Source: Sphingorhabdus wooponensis
Lineage (GTDB): Bacteria; Pseudomonadota; Alphaproteobacteria; Sphingomonadales; Sphingomonadaceae
Length of the DNA stretch: 64,000 bases
Reading direction: 5' to 3'
Assembly (NCBI RefSeq): GCF_003933235.1
Contig: NZ_RWJI01000001.1
Coordinates: 688,001-752,000, forward strand
How positions within the stretch are numbered: position 1 is the stretch's first letter; every line of letters starts with the position of its first letter. This document shows positions 1-8,729 of this stretch, piece by piece. Made by a program: the position numbers and the translations under genes. The notes below the pieces were generated by a model. That model ran no database searches and had not been told where the DNA came from. It saw nothing but the letters and a program-made list of their open reading frames with translations.

Positions 1-638
1 TGCCAAAAAATGCGCATGTTTCGGCCTTTATCGTTCCGATGGACACACCGGGCATCACCGTGGGTAAGTCCGACAAGAAAATGGGGCAGGCGGGCAGCCA
101 CATCGCCGATATCATCATGGAAGATGTAAAATTGCCCGCCGATGCCATTTTGGGTGGGGAAGAGGGCAAGGGCTTTGGCTTTGCCATGCAGAGCCTCGAC
201 AATGGTCGCTTGTCGGTGGGTGCTGCCGCTGCGGGGTACGCGCGCCGTGCGCTGGATAGCGCGCTGCGCTATGCGAATGAGCGCAAGGCCTTTGGCGAAC
301 CGATTGCCAACTTCCAACTTATCCAGCAAATGTTGGCGGATAGTGACATCGAAATCTATGCGGCGGAATGCATGCTCGACGACGCCGCCCGCCGCGCGGA
401 TGCAGGCGAGAATGTCTTGCGGAAGGCCGCCGCGGCCAAAGTGTTCGCCACAGAAATGTGCGGCCGCGTGGTTGACCGTGTTGTCCAAATTTATGGCGGT
501 GCGGGTTATCTGGCGGAATATGATGCCGAGCGTTTCTATCGCGACGCGCGCATTTATCGAATTTATGAAGGCACTACGCAGATTCTGCAGCTTCAGATTG
601 CGAAACATATGCTCCGCGAATGGGCTGCCCAATCCTGA
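1..638 (+). CDS. Acyl-CoA dehydrogenase, C-terminal part (5' end outside window)
   Basis: The reading frame is open from base 3, so the gene begins before the window. What remains is the end of the beta domain and the whole C-terminal helical domain of an acyl-CoA dehydrogenase, an FAD enzyme that introduces an alpha,beta double bond into acyl-CoA thioesters and passes electrons to ETF. The family pattern YARRALDSALRYANERKAFG, the FQ(L)IQ motif and the QIYGGAGYLAEY glycine loop are visible. The canonical catalytic glutamate is present in IYEGTTQI near the C-terminus. It is the first of four dehydrogenases in an operon and is followed 17 bases later by a CoA-transferase gene. Substrate unknown. 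Confidence 0.93.
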   Translation, partial: PKNAHVSAFIVPMDTPGITVGKSDKKMGQAGSHIADIIMEDVKLPADAILGGEEGKGFGFAMQSLDNGRLSVGAAAAGYARRALDSALRYANERKAFGEPIANFQLIQQMLADSDIEIYAAECMLDDAARRADAGENVLRKAAAAKVFATEMCGRVVDRVVQIYGGAGYLAEYDAERFYRDARIYRIYEGTTQILQLQIAKHMLREWAAQS

Positions 639-655
639 TGTCGGAAGCTTGATGC

Positions 656-1858
656 ATGTATAATTTGTTGGACGGTCTGAAGATTATCGAAGCGTCGTCC
701 TTTGTGGCGTCGCCCACGGCTGGTCTATATTGCGCGCAATTTGGGGCAGAGGTTATCCGCGTCGATCACATTGGCGGCGGTCCCGATTATCATCGCTGGC
801 CAGTTACGGAAGCCAATGACTCACTCTATTGGGAAAATCTAAACCGCGCGAAAAAGTCGGTGGCATTGGATTTGTCCAGCCCGCAAGGGCGGGAAATATT
901 GCAGGAATTGGTGCGCGCTACGGGACAATTTATTACGAATTTCCCCGCAGAAGGCTTTCTGTCGCATGCCAAATTGGCGGAAGGACGCCCGGATCTCATA
1001 ACCCTTCGGGTCATGGGCTGGGCGGACGGTGCGCCAGCGCTTGATTACACCGTGAATAACGCCGTTGGCTATCCCATGATGACTGGGCCTGGCCCCGAAC
1101 CCGTCAACCATGTGCTGCCAGCGTGGGATCTCATCAGCGGCGCCTATGCGGCGTTTGCGATGCTAGCAGCCATTCGTAGGCGCGATCAAACCGGCGATGG
1201 CAGTGAGGTTCGCATTCCCCTGTCGGACGTCGCCATTGGCACCGTGGCAAATCTTGGCGGCATTGCTGAAGTGTTGCATGCTAATGCCAATCGCCCCCGT
1301 CTTGGCAATGCGGTCTATGGTTTGTTTGGACGTGATTTTGTCACTAAAGACAATGTGCGCACGATGATTGTCGTAGTTACCCATCGCCAATGGGCAAATT
1401 TGATCCATGCGCTTGGCTTGAACGCGCAAGTGGCCGCGATCGAGGCGGTGCGCGGCGTTAGCTTCGCCAAAGACGATGGCGTACGCTTTGAACATCGCGA
1501 TGCGCTGTATCCGCTGTTCGAAAAAGCAATTGGTGCGCTCGATCATGCCCAAATGGCCGTAATGCTGGATGAAGCAGGCATCGTCCATTCTGCCTATCGT
1601 ACCATGTTGGATGCCGCGCATGACCCACGATTGGTCGGTAATAATCCGATGTTTAGCGCTTTTGAAGCCAACCCATCTGGGTTCAGCTATCCTGCCGCTG
1701 GCGCCTTTGGAACCATACCCCAAATGCAGCGGGGCGACGCAAAGGGCGCGCCGCGCAATGGGCAGCATAGCGAGGAGATATTGAGCAGCTCGCTCGGCCT
1801 GTCCTCGGGCGAAATCGCCCGCCTCATTGACACTGGAATAATAGGAATTGCCAAATGA
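656..1858 (+). CDS. CaiB/BaiF-type (family III) CoA-transferase
   Basis: A 400-residue protein of the family III CoA-transferases, which move CoA between acids through an aspartyl-CoA intermediate. The N-terminal GLKIIEAS, the NRAKKSVALDL block (about residues 63-73) and the probable catalytic aspartate in PAWDLISG (Asp158) fit the family, and the length is usual. The ATG at 656 is preceded by a weak GGAAG. The stop overlaps the thiolase start by four bases, so translation is probably coupled. In context it probably activates the acid degraded by the neighbouring acyl-CoA enzymes; the acid and CoA donor cannot be read from the sequence. Alpha-methylacyl-CoA racemase belongs to the same superfamily and remains an alternative. 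Confidence 0.9.
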   Translation: MYNLLDGLKIIEASSFVASPTAGLYCAQFGAEVIRVDHIGGGPDYHRWPVTEANDSLYWENLNRAKKSVALDLSSPQGREILQELVRATGQFITNFPAEGFLSHAKLAEGRPDLITLRVMGWADGAPALDYTVNNAVGYPMMTGPGPEPVNHVLPAWDLISGAYAAFAMLAAIRRRDQTGDGSEVRIPLSDVAIGTVANLGGIAEVLHANANRPRLGNAVYGLFGRDFVTKDNVRTMIVVVTHRQWANLIHALGLNAQVAAIEAVRGVSFAKDDGVRFEHRDALYPLFEKAIGALDHAQMAVMLDEAGIVHSAYRTMLDAAHDPRLVGNNPMFSAFEANPSGFSYPAAGAFGTIPQMQRGDAKGAPRNGQHSEEILSSSLGLSSGEIARLIDTGIIGIAK

Positions 1859-3069
1859 ATAAGCTTCGCCGCGCCGCTATAGTCGCCCCCATCCGCACGC
1901 CCGTTGGCAAATTCGGTGGGGCGCTTTCCTCCTTAAATGCCGGTGAATTGGGTGGCATTATCCTAAAGGCGTTGATGGAGCGTACGAAGATAGATCCGAC
2001 GCGTGTTGACGATGTGGTATTTGCGCAAGGATATGGCAGTGGCGAAGCACCGTGTATTGGGCATTGGTCATGGCTTGCGGCTGGCCTTCCCATTGAAGTG
2101 CCTGGGTATCATGTGGATCGGCGTTGTGGTTCGGGCCTGCAAGCCATTGTGAACGCCGCAATGATGATACAAACAGGGGTGAGCGACATTGTCGTAGCCG
2201 GTGGATGTGAAAGCATGTCGAATGTGGAACATTACACCACGGACATTCGCAAAGGCGTTCGTGCCGGCAATCTGACGCTGCATGACCGGCTGACGCGTGG
2301 GCGGGTGATGAGCCAACCCGTCGAGCGGTTTGGCGTGATTAGTGGCATGATTGAGACCGCAGAAAATCTAGCAAAAGACCATCAAATCAGTCGCGAAGCT
2401 TGTGATGCTTACGCCGCGCGGTCGCACCAACGCGCTGCCGCTGCTTGGGCAAATGGCTTGTTTGATGATGAATTGGTGCCCGTAAGCATCGCGCAGAGAA
2501 AAGGCGATCCAATCATTTTTGATCATGATGAAGGCTATCGCGCCGATGCCACGGTCGAAACCATGGCTGCGTTACGCCCACTCGAAGGTGGTGTCGTTAC
2601 GGCCGGCAATGCGAGCCAGCAAAATGATGCAGCCGCAGCATGCCTTGTTGTGGCGGAGGACAAGCTTGAAGAACTCGGGCTTGAACCCATCGCATATTTT
2701 CATAGCTGGGCAGCCGCCGGCTATGAGCCTTCGCGCATGGGTTATGGCCCGGTCCCTGCCACAGAGCGTCTGTTCGCACGCAACGGGCTGAGCTGGAACG
2801 ACATCGGCCTTGTAGAGTTGAATGAGGCTTTTGCGCCTCAAGTATTGGCCTGCCTAAAGGGATGGGGCTGGTCGGACGATGACAGCCGCCATGATATGCT
2901 AAATGTGAACGGATCGGGTATCTCGCTTGGCCACCCGATTGGCGCAACCGGAGGTCGGATATTGGCGAACCTGACCCGTGAAATGCATCGCCGGGACGTC
3001 CGTTTCGGCCTAGAAACGATGTGTATTGGCGGCGGTCAGGGAATTGCGGCGGTATTTGAACGCGCATGA
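1855..3069 (+). CDS. Thiolase (acetyl-CoA acetyltransferase / 3-ketoacyl-CoA thiolase)
   Basis: A 404-residue thiolase, expected to cleave a 3-ketoacyl-CoA with CoA to give acetyl-CoA or propionyl-CoA and a shortened acyl-CoA. The nucleophilic cysteine lies in the RRCGSGLQAI motif (Cys91), the NEAFAPQ motif and the GISLGHPIGATGGRI histidine loop are present, and the second active cysteine is in ETMCIGGGQG near the end, so all catalytic elements are intact. It overlaps the genes on both sides by four bases (ATGA junctions) inside the acyl-CoA operon. In such an operon the catabolic direction is more likely than acetoacetyl-CoA synthesis; chain-length preference is unknown. Confidence 0.93.
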   Translation: MNKLRRAAIVAPIRTPVGKFGGALSSLNAGELGGIILKALMERTKIDPTRVDDVVFAQGYGSGEAPCIGHWSWLAAGLPIEVPGYHVDRRCGSGLQAIVNAAMMIQTGVSDIVVAGGCESMSNVEHYTTDIRKGVRAGNLTLHDRLTRGRVMSQPVERFGVISGMIETAENLAKDHQISREACDAYAARSHQRAAAAWANGLFDDELVPVSIAQRKGDPIIFDHDEGYRADATVETMAALRPLEGGVVTAGNASQQNDAAAACLVVAEDKLEELGLEPIAYFHSWAAAGYEPSRMGYGPVPATERLFARNGLSWNDIGLVELNEAFAPQVLACLKGWGWSDDDSRHDMLNVNGSGISLGHPIGATGGRILANLTREMHRRDVRFGLETMCIGGGQGIAAVFERA

Positions 3070-4658
3070 ATATTGCAGCCGCCTTAAAAGCCGCTTGGAG
3101 CTATCGCGACGCAGCAAAATCCGCACTATCTGAGCGCTTGGCGCAGGGTGATATTGATAATAATCAACGCGCTGCGCATGGGCTTGCTTGGATAGCAACC
3201 AGTGTAGCGGCATTGGAAGCGGTGAGCGCTTGGCTGGATAGCCATGACGGCGGGACGCAGCTTGACCAACAAGTTGCATCGCTGATTTTTGCTGAAACCT
3301 TTGGGCAGTTGACCGGCGGTTTGCCCATGGGGCAGAACGAGATTTTCCGTCCAGTCGATCTTGGGATGCGTGCAGCTGCACAGTCGCTTGCGAAAGAGTG
3401 CGCGTTATGGCTCGACAGCGACCAAGCGAAAACGCGCGCTGCAGTGGCGCAGGCTTTAGCCGATGGTCAGATGCCAAGCGAGGCACTGCAAGATGCAGAA
3501 CTGGACGCAATTCGCGAACAATATCGGCGCTTTACGACAAATAGGATATTGCCGCACGCCCATAAATGGCACCTTGCGAATGACCTTATTCCTGATGAAA
3601 CCATCTCTGATATGGCGTCGCTTGGTACTTTTGGCGTGTGCATTCCCACCGAATATGGCGGTTTGGGACTATCGAAGCTCGTGATGTGCGTGGTGACAGA
3701 AGAATTGTCGCGCGGTTGGATTGGCGCCGGGTCGATTGGCACGCGGTCGGAAATTGCGGGCGAGTTGATAGCGATGGGGGGCACACAAGCGCAAAAGGCT
3801 TATTGGCTTCCCAAGATCGCAAGCGGGGAAATATTGCCGACAGCTGTGTTCACGGAACCCGATACGGGTTCGGACCTTGGCGCGTTACAGACGCGGGCGC
3901 GTCGTGATAATGGGAAATGGGTCATTGACGGAGCAAAGACCTGGATCACCCATGCAAGTCGCTCTGACTTGATGACTATGCTCGTGAGGACGAATTCCGA
4001 TGCACAGGGCTATGCTGGGCTGTCCATGCTGCTAGTGCCAAAGCCGCGGGGAACAGATGTGGATATTTTCCCGGCTAAGGGCATGTCTGGTAGCGAGATT
4101 GAAGTGCTCGGCTACCGCGGCATGCGCGAATATGCGCTGCAATTTGATGGAATGATTGCGCCTGATGAAGCTTTGCTGGGCGGTGAAGAAGGGCAGGGAT
4201 TCAAACAGTTGATGCGCACATTTGAAGGCGCGCGTATTCAGACAGCGGCGCGGGCCGTGGGTGTTGCCAAGCGGGCGTTAGAGCTTGGTTTAGACTATGC
4301 GACCAACCGCAAGCAATTTGGCAAGTCGATTATCGGTTTTCCCCGTGTTGCGGATAAAATCGTCATGAGTTTGGCCGATTTCGTGATGACGCGCGAACTG
4401 ACTTATGCAGCGGCGCGCGCAAAGGATTCCGGCAAAAGATGCGATATTGAGGCTGGTATGGCGAAGCTCCTGGCTGCGCGCGCGGCGTGGAGCAATGCCG
4501 ATGCCGCGCTGCAGATACATGGCGGCAATGGCTATGCGCTGGAATATGAAATTAGCCGCCTTTTGTGCGATGCACGGATTTTGAATATTTTTGAAGGCGC
4601 CGCCGAAATTCAGGCGCATGTGATAGCCAAGGGTCTGATGGGAGGTCGCAAGGCATGA
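3066..4658 (+). CDS. Acyl-CoA dehydrogenase with N-terminal extension (methylsuccinyl-CoA dehydrogenase-like)
   Basis: At 530 residues this is about 140 longer than a normal acyl-CoA dehydrogenase. The first 140 or so residues form a helical extension with HGLAWIATSVAALEA and GGLPMGQNEIFRP; I recall a similar extension in the (2S)-methylsuccinyl-CoA dehydrogenases of the ethylmalonyl-CoA pathway. The standard fold follows: FTEPDTGSDLGALQTRA for FAD and substrate contact, ATNRKQFGKSI, QIHGGNGYALEY, and the catalytic glutamate in IFEGAAEIQ. It overlaps the upstream thiolase and downstream hydratase by four bases each. The resemblance suggests a branched or dicarboxylic acyl-CoA substrate, but no crotonyl-CoA carboxylase/reductase or ethylmalonyl-CoA mutase gene is in the window. 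The dehydrogenase call is firm, the substrate is inference. Confidence 0.88.
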   Translation: MNIAAALKAAWSYRDAAKSALSERLAQGDIDNNQRAAHGLAWIATSVAALEAVSAWLDSHDGGTQLDQQVASLIFAETFGQLTGGLPMGQNEIFRPVDLGMRAAAQSLAKECALWLDSDQAKTRAAVAQALADGQMPSEALQDAELDAIREQYRRFTTNRILPHAHKWHLANDLIPDETISDMASLGTFGVCIPTEYGGLGLSKLVMCVVTEELSRGWIGAGSIGTRSEIAGELIAMGGTQAQKAYWLPKIASGEILPTAVFTEPDTGSDLGALQTRARRDNGKWVIDGAKTWITHASRSDLMTMLVRTNSDAQGYAGLSMLLVPKPRGTDVDIFPAKGMSGSEIEVLGYRGMREYALQFDGMIAPDEALLGGEEGQGFKQLMRTFEGARIQTAARAVGVAKRALELGLDYATNRKQFGKSIIGFPRVADKIVMSLADFVMTRELTYAAARAKDSGKRCDIEAGMAKLLAARAAWSNADAALQIHGGNGYALEYEISRLLCDARILNIFEGAAEIQAHVIAKGLMGGRKA

Positions 4659-5512
4659 GTGAATGGGGCGCATGGATTGGACGTGAAGAAGTGCGGACAG
4701 ATCGCATCGACCATGGACTGGTGGCGCGCTGGCTTGCCACCTTTGATCGTGCGGCTAGTGGCGATGGCACAGTGCCGCAGGGGTTACATTGGTGCCTATG
4801 CGTTCCAGACGCGGCAATGGCGGAACTGGGACCAGACGGCCACCCCGCGCGTGACGACAGCCCGAAAAGCTTTCTTCCGCCCGTACTGTTGCCCCGCCGC
4901 ATGTGGGCATCCAGCAAAGTAGATTTTTTCACGCCGCTGCAATTAGGTGAAGCTGTAACACGCACATCGCGCATAGAATCCATCACCGAAAAATCAGGCG
5001 GATCGGGCCCATTAGTATTCGTCGATGTCGCCCATGAAACCATTGGCGAAGCTGGTGTTGCGGTTCGTGAGCTGCAGAGCATCGTGTATCGTGCGGCCGC
5101 CGCGGCAGGCGCTGCTTTATCACCGCCTGAAAATACTATGGGAAGCTTCGATGCAGAGGGGTGGAGCAATCACCGCATGCTCGTACCAACTGAGCCGCTA
5201 TTATTCCGCTTCTCAGCGCTCACCTTCAACAGTCATCGCATCCATTATGATGTGCCTTACGCGCAAGGCGAAGAGCGTTATCGCGGACTTGTGGTTCATG
5301 GCCCTTTGACGGCCACATTGTTACTGGATTTGGCACAGCAAGAATTCGGCGATAACGCGTTAACACATTTTTCCTACCGCGGCCTTTCGCCGGCAATTTG
5401 TGGCGAGGCTTTGCATCTTGTCATGCGTGGATCAGGTACTGAGATTGAAATGGCCGCTTTTGCCGCAGACGGGCGGCAAGTCACCGCTGCAACCGCTCAA
5501 AGGAAACAATAG
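4655..5512 (+). CDS. HTD2/FAS1-type double hot-dog acyl-CoA hydratase (mesaconyl-C4-CoA hydratase-like)
   Basis: A 285-residue double hot-dog protein of the MaoC-like/HTD2 group, which adds water to or removes it from enoyl-CoA thioesters. The C-terminal hot-dog carries the family signature between residues 184 and 215: FSALTFNSHRIHYD followed by YRGLVVHGPLTA, containing the likely catalytic histidine and aspartate. The N-terminal half (FLPPVLLPRRMWA) resembles the FAS1-like dehydratase N-domain. Relatives with assigned roles include the mesaconyl-C4-CoA hydratase of the 3-hydroxypropionate bicycle and mitochondrial HTD2. A GGAGG lies upstream of the ATG. Its position directly behind the Mcd-like dehydrogenase suggests that it hydrates that enzyme's product; the substrate is not established. 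Confidence 0.85.
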   Translation: MSEWGAWIGREEVRTDRIDHGLVARWLATFDRAASGDGTVPQGLHWCLCVPDAAMAELGPDGHPARDDSPKSFLPPVLLPRRMWASSKVDFFTPLQLGEAVTRTSRIESITEKSGGSGPLVFVDVAHETIGEAGVAVRELQSIVYRAAAAAGAALSPPENTMGSFDAEGWSNHRMLVPTEPLLFRFSALTFNSHRIHYDVPYAQGEERYRGLVVHGPLTATLLLDLAQQEFGDNALTHFSYRGLSPAICGEALHLVMRGSGTEIEMAAFAADGRQVTAATAQRKQ

Positions 5513-5513
5513 A

Positions 5514-6671
5514 ATGTCTGAAAGTCCGGATATTGGCGAAATACGCCGTGCGGTGCAGGCATTATGCGCGGAGTTTCCTGGTGCGTACTGGCGGGAAAAA
5601 GATAGTGCGCGTGCCTATCCGGCTGAGTTTGTGGATGCGCTCACCAAAGCAGGGTTTCTCGCTGCGCTGATTCCGGAAGTCTATGGGGGATCTGGGCTAA
5701 AGCTGGATGCGGCAGCGGTGATCATGGAAGAAATTCAAGCGTCTGGCTGTAATGGCGCTTCGGCCCATGCGCAGATGTACATTATGAACACGTTGCTGAA
5801 ATATGGCAGTGCAGAACAGAAGCAGGAATATCTGCCGCGTATCGCCACCGGAGAGCTGCGGCTGCAGGCCTTTGGTGTGTCGGAGCCGACCAGCGGTACC
5901 GATACGCTTTCGCTGCGGACTGTTGCCGTACGGGATGGCGACGATTACATCATCAACGGTCAGAAAATCTGGACCAGTCGTGCGGAATATTCCGACCTCA
6001 TGATGCTACTTGCCCGCACGACGCCACGTGAAGAGGTTGCCAGCAAGACCGAAGGCCTCTCCATTTTTCTCGTCGATATGCGCAAAGTCATGGGCAATGG
6101 CATGACGATCAAGCCCATCCGGACAATGATGAACCATTCAACCACCGAAATTTTCTTCGACGATATGCGCATTCCCGCCTCCGCGCTGATTGGTGAGGAA
6201 GGCAAGGGGTTTCGCTATATTCTCTCGGGCATGAATGCCGAGCGGATATTGATTGCCGCCGAATGCATTGGTGATGCCAAATGGTTCATCAAAAAAGCGA
6301 CGGATTATTCCAAGGAGCGCAATGTTTTTGGACGCGCCATCGGCCAGAACCAAGGCGTCCAGTTTCCGATTGCCCGTTGTTATGCGCACATGCGCGCTGC
6401 GGAACTGATGGTCCATCATGCCGCGCAGGTATTTGATGCAGGCGGCAATCCCGGTGCCGAAGCTAATATGGCGAAGTTGCTGGCATCTGAAGCCAGCTGG
6501 GCCGCAGCGGACATGTGCGTGCAAACGCATGGCGGCTTTGGCTTTGCGGAGGAATATGATGTTGAACGCAAATTCCGTGAAGCGCGCCTCTATACCGTTG
6601 CCCCGATTAGCACCAACCTGATCCTCAGCTATCTTGCCGAGCATGTTCTCGGTCTTCCGCGAAGCTATTAA
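5514..6671 (+). CDS. Acyl-CoA dehydrogenase with atypical catalytic-base site
   Basis: A 385-residue acyl-CoA dehydrogenase. I chose the ATG at 5514, one base after the hydratase stop and preceded by AAAGGAA, rather than an in-frame ATG inside the previous gene. FGVSEPTSGTDTLSLRT, GQKIWTSRAEYSDL, SKERNVFGRAIGQNQ and QTHGGFGFAEEYD are family landmarks. Where most members have the catalytic glutamate (IYEGTSEI), this one reads LYTVAPI, with Thr361 at the aligned place. A glutamate at residue 243 (NAERILIA) lies where isovaleryl-CoA and long-chain dehydrogenases keep theirs, so the enzyme may still be active with a relocated base. It is part of the operon with unknown substrate. Confidence 0.9.
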   Translation: MSESPDIGEIRRAVQALCAEFPGAYWREKDSARAYPAEFVDALTKAGFLAALIPEVYGGSGLKLDAAAVIMEEIQASGCNGASAHAQMYIMNTLLKYGSAEQKQEYLPRIATGELRLQAFGVSEPTSGTDTLSLRTVAVRDGDDYIINGQKIWTSRAEYSDLMMLLARTTPREEVASKTEGLSIFLVDMRKVMGNGMTIKPIRTMMNHSTTEIFFDDMRIPASALIGEEGKGFRYILSGMNAERILIAAECIGDAKWFIKKATDYSKERNVFGRAIGQNQGVQFPIARCYAHMRAAELMVHHAAQVFDAGGNPGAEANMAKLLASEASWAAADMCVQTHGGFGFAEEYDVERKFREARLYTVAPISTNLILSYLAEHVLGLPRSY

Positions 6672-6685
6672 CATAAGGATACGCC

Positions 6686-7852
6686 ATGAATTTCGAACTC
6701 GCTGAAGAGCATAAAATGCTCAAAGACCTTGTCCGCAAATTTGTGGACTCCCAACTGATACCGCTAGAAAGTGATGTGTTGGCGCGCGAGACCGCGGGCA
6801 AAGGCAGTTATCTAACCACAGACGAACAGGCGCGTGTTGATCTGGTGTCCAAGGATCTGGGTCTCTGGGGATTGGATGCGCCCGAGGAAGTGGGCGGGAT
6901 GAACCTGCCGATGGTTGCCATGGTTGGTGTTGGCGAAGAACTTGGCCGGAGCGTTACCCCTTACACAATCCCCCCGGATTCGCCCAATTTGCGTATGATG
7001 ATGGCAGCGGCGGATGAAAAACAGCGCACACATTATCTAGCGCCTTATGTGCGCGGAGAGACGATCTCTGCCATTGGTATATCGGAACCCGGCGCAGGCG
7101 CCGACCCGCAATTGATGAAGACCACCGCCGTTCAGGATGGCGACGACTGGGTTATCAACGGCCGCAAAATCTGGATCACGAAAGCCGACGAGGCCGATTT
7201 TACCATATTGATGGCCGTTACGGACAAGAATGCCGAAGGCCGAAATGGCATGTCGGCATTTCTGGTCGACCGCGACACGCCGGGCTTTAACGTCTTACGC
7301 AAAATTCCTATGATCGACGGCACGGCGACCTATGAAATCGCGCTCGACGATTGCCGAGTTCCAGGCTGGAAATTGCTTGGCAAGCGTGGGCAAGGATTTT
7401 TGCCCATGCAAGTCCGGTTGGGCACAAGGCGGATAGAAATGGCGTCTTGGTCGATTGGCATGGCGCAGCGCGCGCTTGATATGATGATCGATTATGCGCC
7501 GCAACGCGTGACATTTGGCAAACCGCTGTCGTCGCGTCAGACGGTGCAGAATTGGGTTTCGGATGCCGCAACGCGGATTCATGCCATGCGACTGATGACA
7601 TATGACTGCGCTTGGAAAATGGATGAAGGGCGCGACACCAGACAAGAAATTTCGATGATCAAATCTTATTGCACCGAAACGGCCTATGACATTGTCGACC
7701 ATGCGATGCAGATGTTTGGCGGGATGGGCATGACGCGCGAAATGCCGCTATATCTGCTGTCCAACAAGTTGCGGACGATGCGCATCTATGATGGGCCAAG
7801 CGAGATTCACAATTGGGTGGTCGCACGGGACTTGCTCGGAACGCGCGACTGA
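6686..7852 (+). CDS. Acyl-CoA dehydrogenase, ACAD10/11-like
   Basis: A 388-residue acyl-CoA dehydrogenase starting 15 bases after the previous stop, with AAGGA ahead of the ATG. The fold landmarks are complete: AIGISEPGAGADPQLMKTTA, GRKIWITKADEADF, PQRVTFGKPLSSRQ and QMFGGMGMTREMP. The catalytic segment reads RIYDGPSEIHNW, so aspartate (Asp369) replaces the usual glutamate; the ACAD10/11 group and many bacterial relatives have Asp here, so it is probably functional. The insert after residue 30 (AGKGSYLTTDEQARVDL) is also typical of that subgroup. It is the fourth dehydrogenase of the operon, and the series suggests several rounds or steps of oxidation of one compound. Confidence 0.9.
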   Translation: MNFELAEEHKMLKDLVRKFVDSQLIPLESDVLARETAGKGSYLTTDEQARVDLVSKDLGLWGLDAPEEVGGMNLPMVAMVGVGEELGRSVTPYTIPPDSPNLRMMMAAADEKQRTHYLAPYVRGETISAIGISEPGAGADPQLMKTTAVQDGDDWVINGRKIWITKADEADFTILMAVTDKNAEGRNGMSAFLVDRDTPGFNVLRKIPMIDGTATYEIALDDCRVPGWKLLGKRGQGFLPMQVRLGTRRIEMASWSIGMAQRALDMMIDYAPQRVTFGKPLSSRQTVQNWVSDAATRIHAMRLMTYDCAWKMDEGRDTRQEISMIKSYCTETAYDIVDHAMQMFGGMGMTREMPLYLLSNKLRTMRIYDGPSEIHNWVVARDLLGTRD

Positions 7853-7895
7853 TTTAGCCGATAAGAAGAATAATGCCGGAGGAGGGCGCCTAATC

Positions 7896-8681
7896 ATGAC
7901 TTATGAAACCATCACTTTGGATGTTACCGACCGGATTGCAACCATCACCCTAAACCGTCCCGAACGCATGAACGCGTGTTCGCTCGAAATGGCCGGCGAA
8001 ATAAACGATGCTGTATCCAATGGTCTGGGCGATGCACGTTGTCTTGTCATTACGGGTGCGGGGCGCGGCTTTTGTTCTGGTGCAGATCTTTCTGCACGCG
8101 GTGATCGATCGGTTTCCCGGGGGGAGGGCAGCTACATCGCGCTGACTCGGCATTATAACCCGCTGATGATGAACCTTGCGCGTTTGAATATGCCTATTGT
8201 AACCGCCATCAACGGCGCCGCTGCTGGGGTTGGCTGCTCTATCGGTCTCTGCGGCGATTTTGTCATCGCGGGTAAGTCAGGCTATTTCCTTCAGGCCTTT
8301 GTGAATATCGGCCTCGTCCCCGATGGCGGCGCATCATGGATGCTACCGCGCTTGGTTGGTAAAGCGCGGGCAACGGAAATGATGTTGCTCGGTGAGAAAA
8401 TCAGCGGTGAAAAAGCGGCTGATTGGGGCATGATCTACAAATGCGTGGAAGATGCAGCGTTGCAAACAGAAACACGCGCTCTGGCGACCCGGCTCGCTAA
8501 CGGACCTACCGTCGCCTATGCGGTGATGCGCAAAAATATCCTGACGGCGTTAGAAAACTCTTACGCAGAACAATTGCTCGCAGAAGCCGAAGGGCAGCGC
8601 ATTGCAGGCAGCTCGGCGGATGCGGTTGAAGGCACCAAAGCGTTTGTGGAGAAGCGTAAAGCGGCCTTCACCGGCCAGTAA
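7896..8681 (+). CDS. Enoyl-CoA hydratase/isomerase (crotonase family, PaaG-like)
   Basis: A 261-residue crotonase-family enzyme acting on enoyl-CoA thioesters. The ATG at 7896 is preceded by a strong GGAGGAGGG at 7879-7887; an in-frame ATG at 7788 lies inside the previous gene and is rejected. The oxyanion-hole segments GRGFCSGADLS and INGAAAGVGCSIG are clear. Of the two hydratase glutamates, the second is an aspartate (GLVPDGGASWMLPR) and the first is not obvious, a pattern seen in PaaG-type isomerases rather than classical crotonase. It is the last gene of the acyl-CoA operon, 43 bases after the fourth dehydrogenase. Hydratase versus isomerase activity is open. Confidence 0.88.
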   Translation: MTYETITLDVTDRIATITLNRPERMNACSLEMAGEINDAVSNGLGDARCLVITGAGRGFCSGADLSARGDRSVSRGEGSYIALTRHYNPLMMNLARLNMPIVTAINGAAAGVGCSIGLCGDFVIAGKSGYFLQAFVNIGLVPDGGASWMLPRLVGKARATEMMLLGEKISGEKAADWGMIYKCVEDAALQTETRALATRLANGPTVAYAVMRKNILTALENSYAEQLLAEAEGQRIAGSSADAVEGTKAFVEKRKAAFTGQ

Positions 8682-8729
8682 TGGGCGCGCCATGGGGCGG
8701 GGTACGACATTGCGTTCCACCCCCAAATA

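Noticed and set aside
1163-1768. 201-codon minus-strand frame within the CoA-transferase gene
   Set aside because: Antisense shadow of a recognised family III CoA-transferase.
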